Below, one piece after another: positions 17,141-18,443 of a DNA stretch of 18,443 nt. Source of the DNA: JBBRLA01 sp038231615 (GTDB taxonomy: Bacteria > Myxococcota_A > Polyangia > Palsa-1104 > JAEUJZ01); NCBI GenBank assembly GCA_038231615.1, contig JBBRLA010000088.1, positions 1-18,443 on the forward strand. Reading direction: 5' to 3'. The notes beneath the pieces were generated by a model. That model was not told the DNA's origin. It searched no databases and was given only the letters and a program-made list of their open reading frames with translations. Position numbers and translations under genes: made by a program. Positions within the stretch are counted from its first letter, which is position 1, and each line of letters starts with the position of its first letter.

Positions 17141-18411
17141 ATGCCCGAATACCCGCCCTCGCCGGAGCGCCAGCCCTCGCCGGAGCGCCAGCCCTCGCCG
17201 GAGCGTCAGCCCTCGCCGGAGCGTCAGCCCTCGCCGGAGCGCCAGCCCTCGCCGGAGCGCCAGCCCTCGCCGGAGCGCCAGCCCTCGCCGGAGCGTCAGC
17301 CCTCGCCGGAGCGACTGGCCGACCGCGGCGATCTGATTGATTCCACCCGGCCGCCGCGCCCCGGCGAGGAACTCGACCTGGCCGTGCTGGGGCCCTACCT
17401 GCGCGACCGCCTGGGCCTTGCCGGCGACCTCCAGTGTACCCAGTTCCCCGGCGGCCACTCCAACCTGACCTACCTCATCCGCGCCACTGCGCCAGACGGC
17501 GACGGCGACGGCGACCGCGAGGTGGTCCTGCGCCGCCCGCCCTTCGGTTCCAAGGTCCGCACCGCCCACGACATGGGACGCGAGCATCGCATCCTTTCGC
17601 ACCTGTCGCCGGTCTACCCCCGGGCCCCCCGGCCGCTGCTCTATTGTGAGGACGAGTCCCTCATCGGCGCCAAGTTCTACATCATGGAACGCCTGCGCGG
17701 CGTCGTCCTGCGCCGCGAACTTCCGCAAAACCTCGATCTGGGTCCCGCCACCGCCACCCGTCTGTGCGAGTCCGCCGTGGACACCCTGGCCGAGCTGCAC
17801 GCCATCGACTACCCGGCCATCGGCCTTCCGACTTCGGCCGCCCCGACGGCTTCGTCGAGCGCCAGGTCACCGGCTGGACCGAACGCTACCACGGCAGCAA
17901 GACCGACGACATCCCACAGATCGAGCAGGTCGCCGCCTGGCTGCGCGCCCACATCCCCCCCTCGCCGCCCGCGACCCTCATCCACAACGACTACAAGTTC
18001 GACAACCTGATCCTCGACCCCGCCGACCTGCCAAACATCCTCGGCATCCTCGACTGGGAGATGTCCACCGTCGGCGACCCCCTGATGGATGTGGGCACCG
18101 CCTTGTGCTATTGGGTCGAACATTCCGACCCCGAGCCGCTGAAAGCGGTGCGCTTCGGCCCTACCCCTCTTCCCGGCATGTTCACCCGGCGGCAATTCGC
18201 CGCGCGCTACGCCGAAAAGAGCGGCCGCGACCTGAGCCACGTGGTTTTTTACTACTGCTTCGGCCTCTTCAAGACCGCCGTGGTGGCCCAGCAAATCTAC
18301 TACCGATTTCGCCAGGGACTGACAAAAGACCCGCGCTTCGGCGCCTTTCTTTCCGCCGTGCGCATCATGGCCACGCAAGCCGCCGCCTACCTGGACCGAC
18401 CCAGCTTGTGA
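17141..18411 (+). pseudogene. APH-family kinase (ACAD10/11 N-domain/LvaA-like), frameshifted
   Basis: Start fixed by AGGAGGGG 6-7 nt before the ATG. The first frame runs through an N-terminal PSPERQ repeat and the kinase N-lobe (FPGGHSNLTYLIR, VVLRRPPFG, MGREHRILSHL, FYIMERLRGVVLR) to LAELHAIDYPAIGL at 17827. Homology resumes in another frame at 17830 with DFGRPDGFVERQVTGW and continues to 18411. That part holds the catalytic HND (17983-17991) in LIHNDYKFDNLIL and the metal-binding ILDWEMSTVGDP (Asp at 18052). Restoring one base would give about 424 residues with every kinase motif present. The lesion is therefore a single-base deletion (or equivalent), either real or a sequencing/assembly error. 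No slippery heptamer supports programmed frameshifting. Substrate inferred as 4-hydroxyacyl-CoA from the adjacent dehydrogenase. Confidence 0.8.
17156..17317 (+). repeat. Nine tandem 18-bp units encoding PSPERQ
   Basis: The unit CCCTCGCCGGAGCGYCAG is repeated head to tail, starting at 17156, 17174, 17192, 17210, 17228, 17246, 17264, 17282 and 17300. Eight units encode PSPERQ and the last PSPERL. The only variation before the last unit is CGC or CGT for Arg, in the order C C T T C C C T. This near-identity points to recent expansion. It forms a Pro/Ser/Glu/Arg low-complexity extension ahead of the kinase fold. Confidence 0.95.
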
Positions 18412-18443
18412 CGCGGCGCCTTGGCTGCCTGCTGGGGGGGGAA
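18412..18443. other. End of window, no feature
   Basis: 32 bp after the kinase stop codon, ending in a run of eight G residues and AA. Nothing recognisable. Confidence 0.5.

Noticed and set aside
17156..17317. CRISPR array suggested by regular repeats
   Set aside because: The 18-bp units are contiguous with no spacers, lie in a reading frame behind a strong ribosome binding site, and no cas gene is near.
15806..17800. Long minus-strand open frame opposite the dehydrogenase, including a (LRRGLA)n stretch
   Set aside because: It is the complement of the real dehydrogenase and of the 18-bp repeat, which is free of stops in several frames.

Overview
The window is GC-rich bacterial chromosome. 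It starts in the last ~313 nt of a 23S rRNA gene, followed by 5S rRNA and a terminator (the end of an rrn operon), and runs through about ten protein genes. No plasmid, phage or insertion-sequence gene is visible. Several features fit a Myxococcota/deltaproteobacterial-type genome: high GC, a very cysteine-rich secreted lipoprotein, and a Frz-like chemosensory operon with a CheA-CheY fusion and a CheR-TPR protein. That assignment is inference; no taxonomic search was possible.

Layout. 1-618 (+): 23S 3' end, spacer, 5S, terminator. 725-3436 (-): aconitase AcnA with a good sigma70-type promoter. 3592-4554 (-): cysteine-rich lipoprotein. 4690-6555 (-): periplasmic TPR plus outer-membrane beta-barrel protein. 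The last two are co-oriented and resemble a Slam-like exporter with a lipoprotein neighbour. 6556-6882: AT-rich divergent intergenic region with an 11-bp inverted repeat, a perfect FliA-type -10 octamer and two translationally coupled mini-ORFs. 6883-13765 (+): a tightly packed chemosensory operon in the order CheW, degenerate CheW-like protein, YfiR/DUF4154 periplasmic protein, membrane MCP with a CHASE8-like sensor, CheA-REC, CheR-TPR, single-domain REC. Most junctions are ATGA or GTGA overlaps. 13756-15819 (-): UvrD/PcrA/Rep helicase, overlapping the REC gene tail to tail. 15941-17137 (+): ACAD10/11-type acyl-CoA dehydrogenase. 17141-18411 (+): APH-fold kinase-like gene with nine 18-bp tandem repeats at its 5' end and a frameshift near 17828.

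The most interesting system is the chemosensory operon. A YfiR-type periplasmic regulator normally controls a CHASE8 diguanylate cyclase (the YfiBNR system). Here it sits directly upstream of a receptor whose extracytoplasmic part looks like CHASE8 but whose output is an MCP signalling hairpin. The inferred pathway is periplasmic cue to YfiR, to MCP, to CheA-REC and the stand-alone REC, with CheR-TPR methylating the receptor and no CheB in view. At the right end, the dehydrogenase/kinase pair matches as separate genes the domains fused in animal ACAD10/11 and the LvaC/LvaA pair of 4-hydroxyacid catabolism.

A compositional feature crosses gene borders. The + strand is G-rich from about 2.4 to 12.9 kb and C-rich on either side, independent of gene orientation, with the switches falling inside acnA and cheR.
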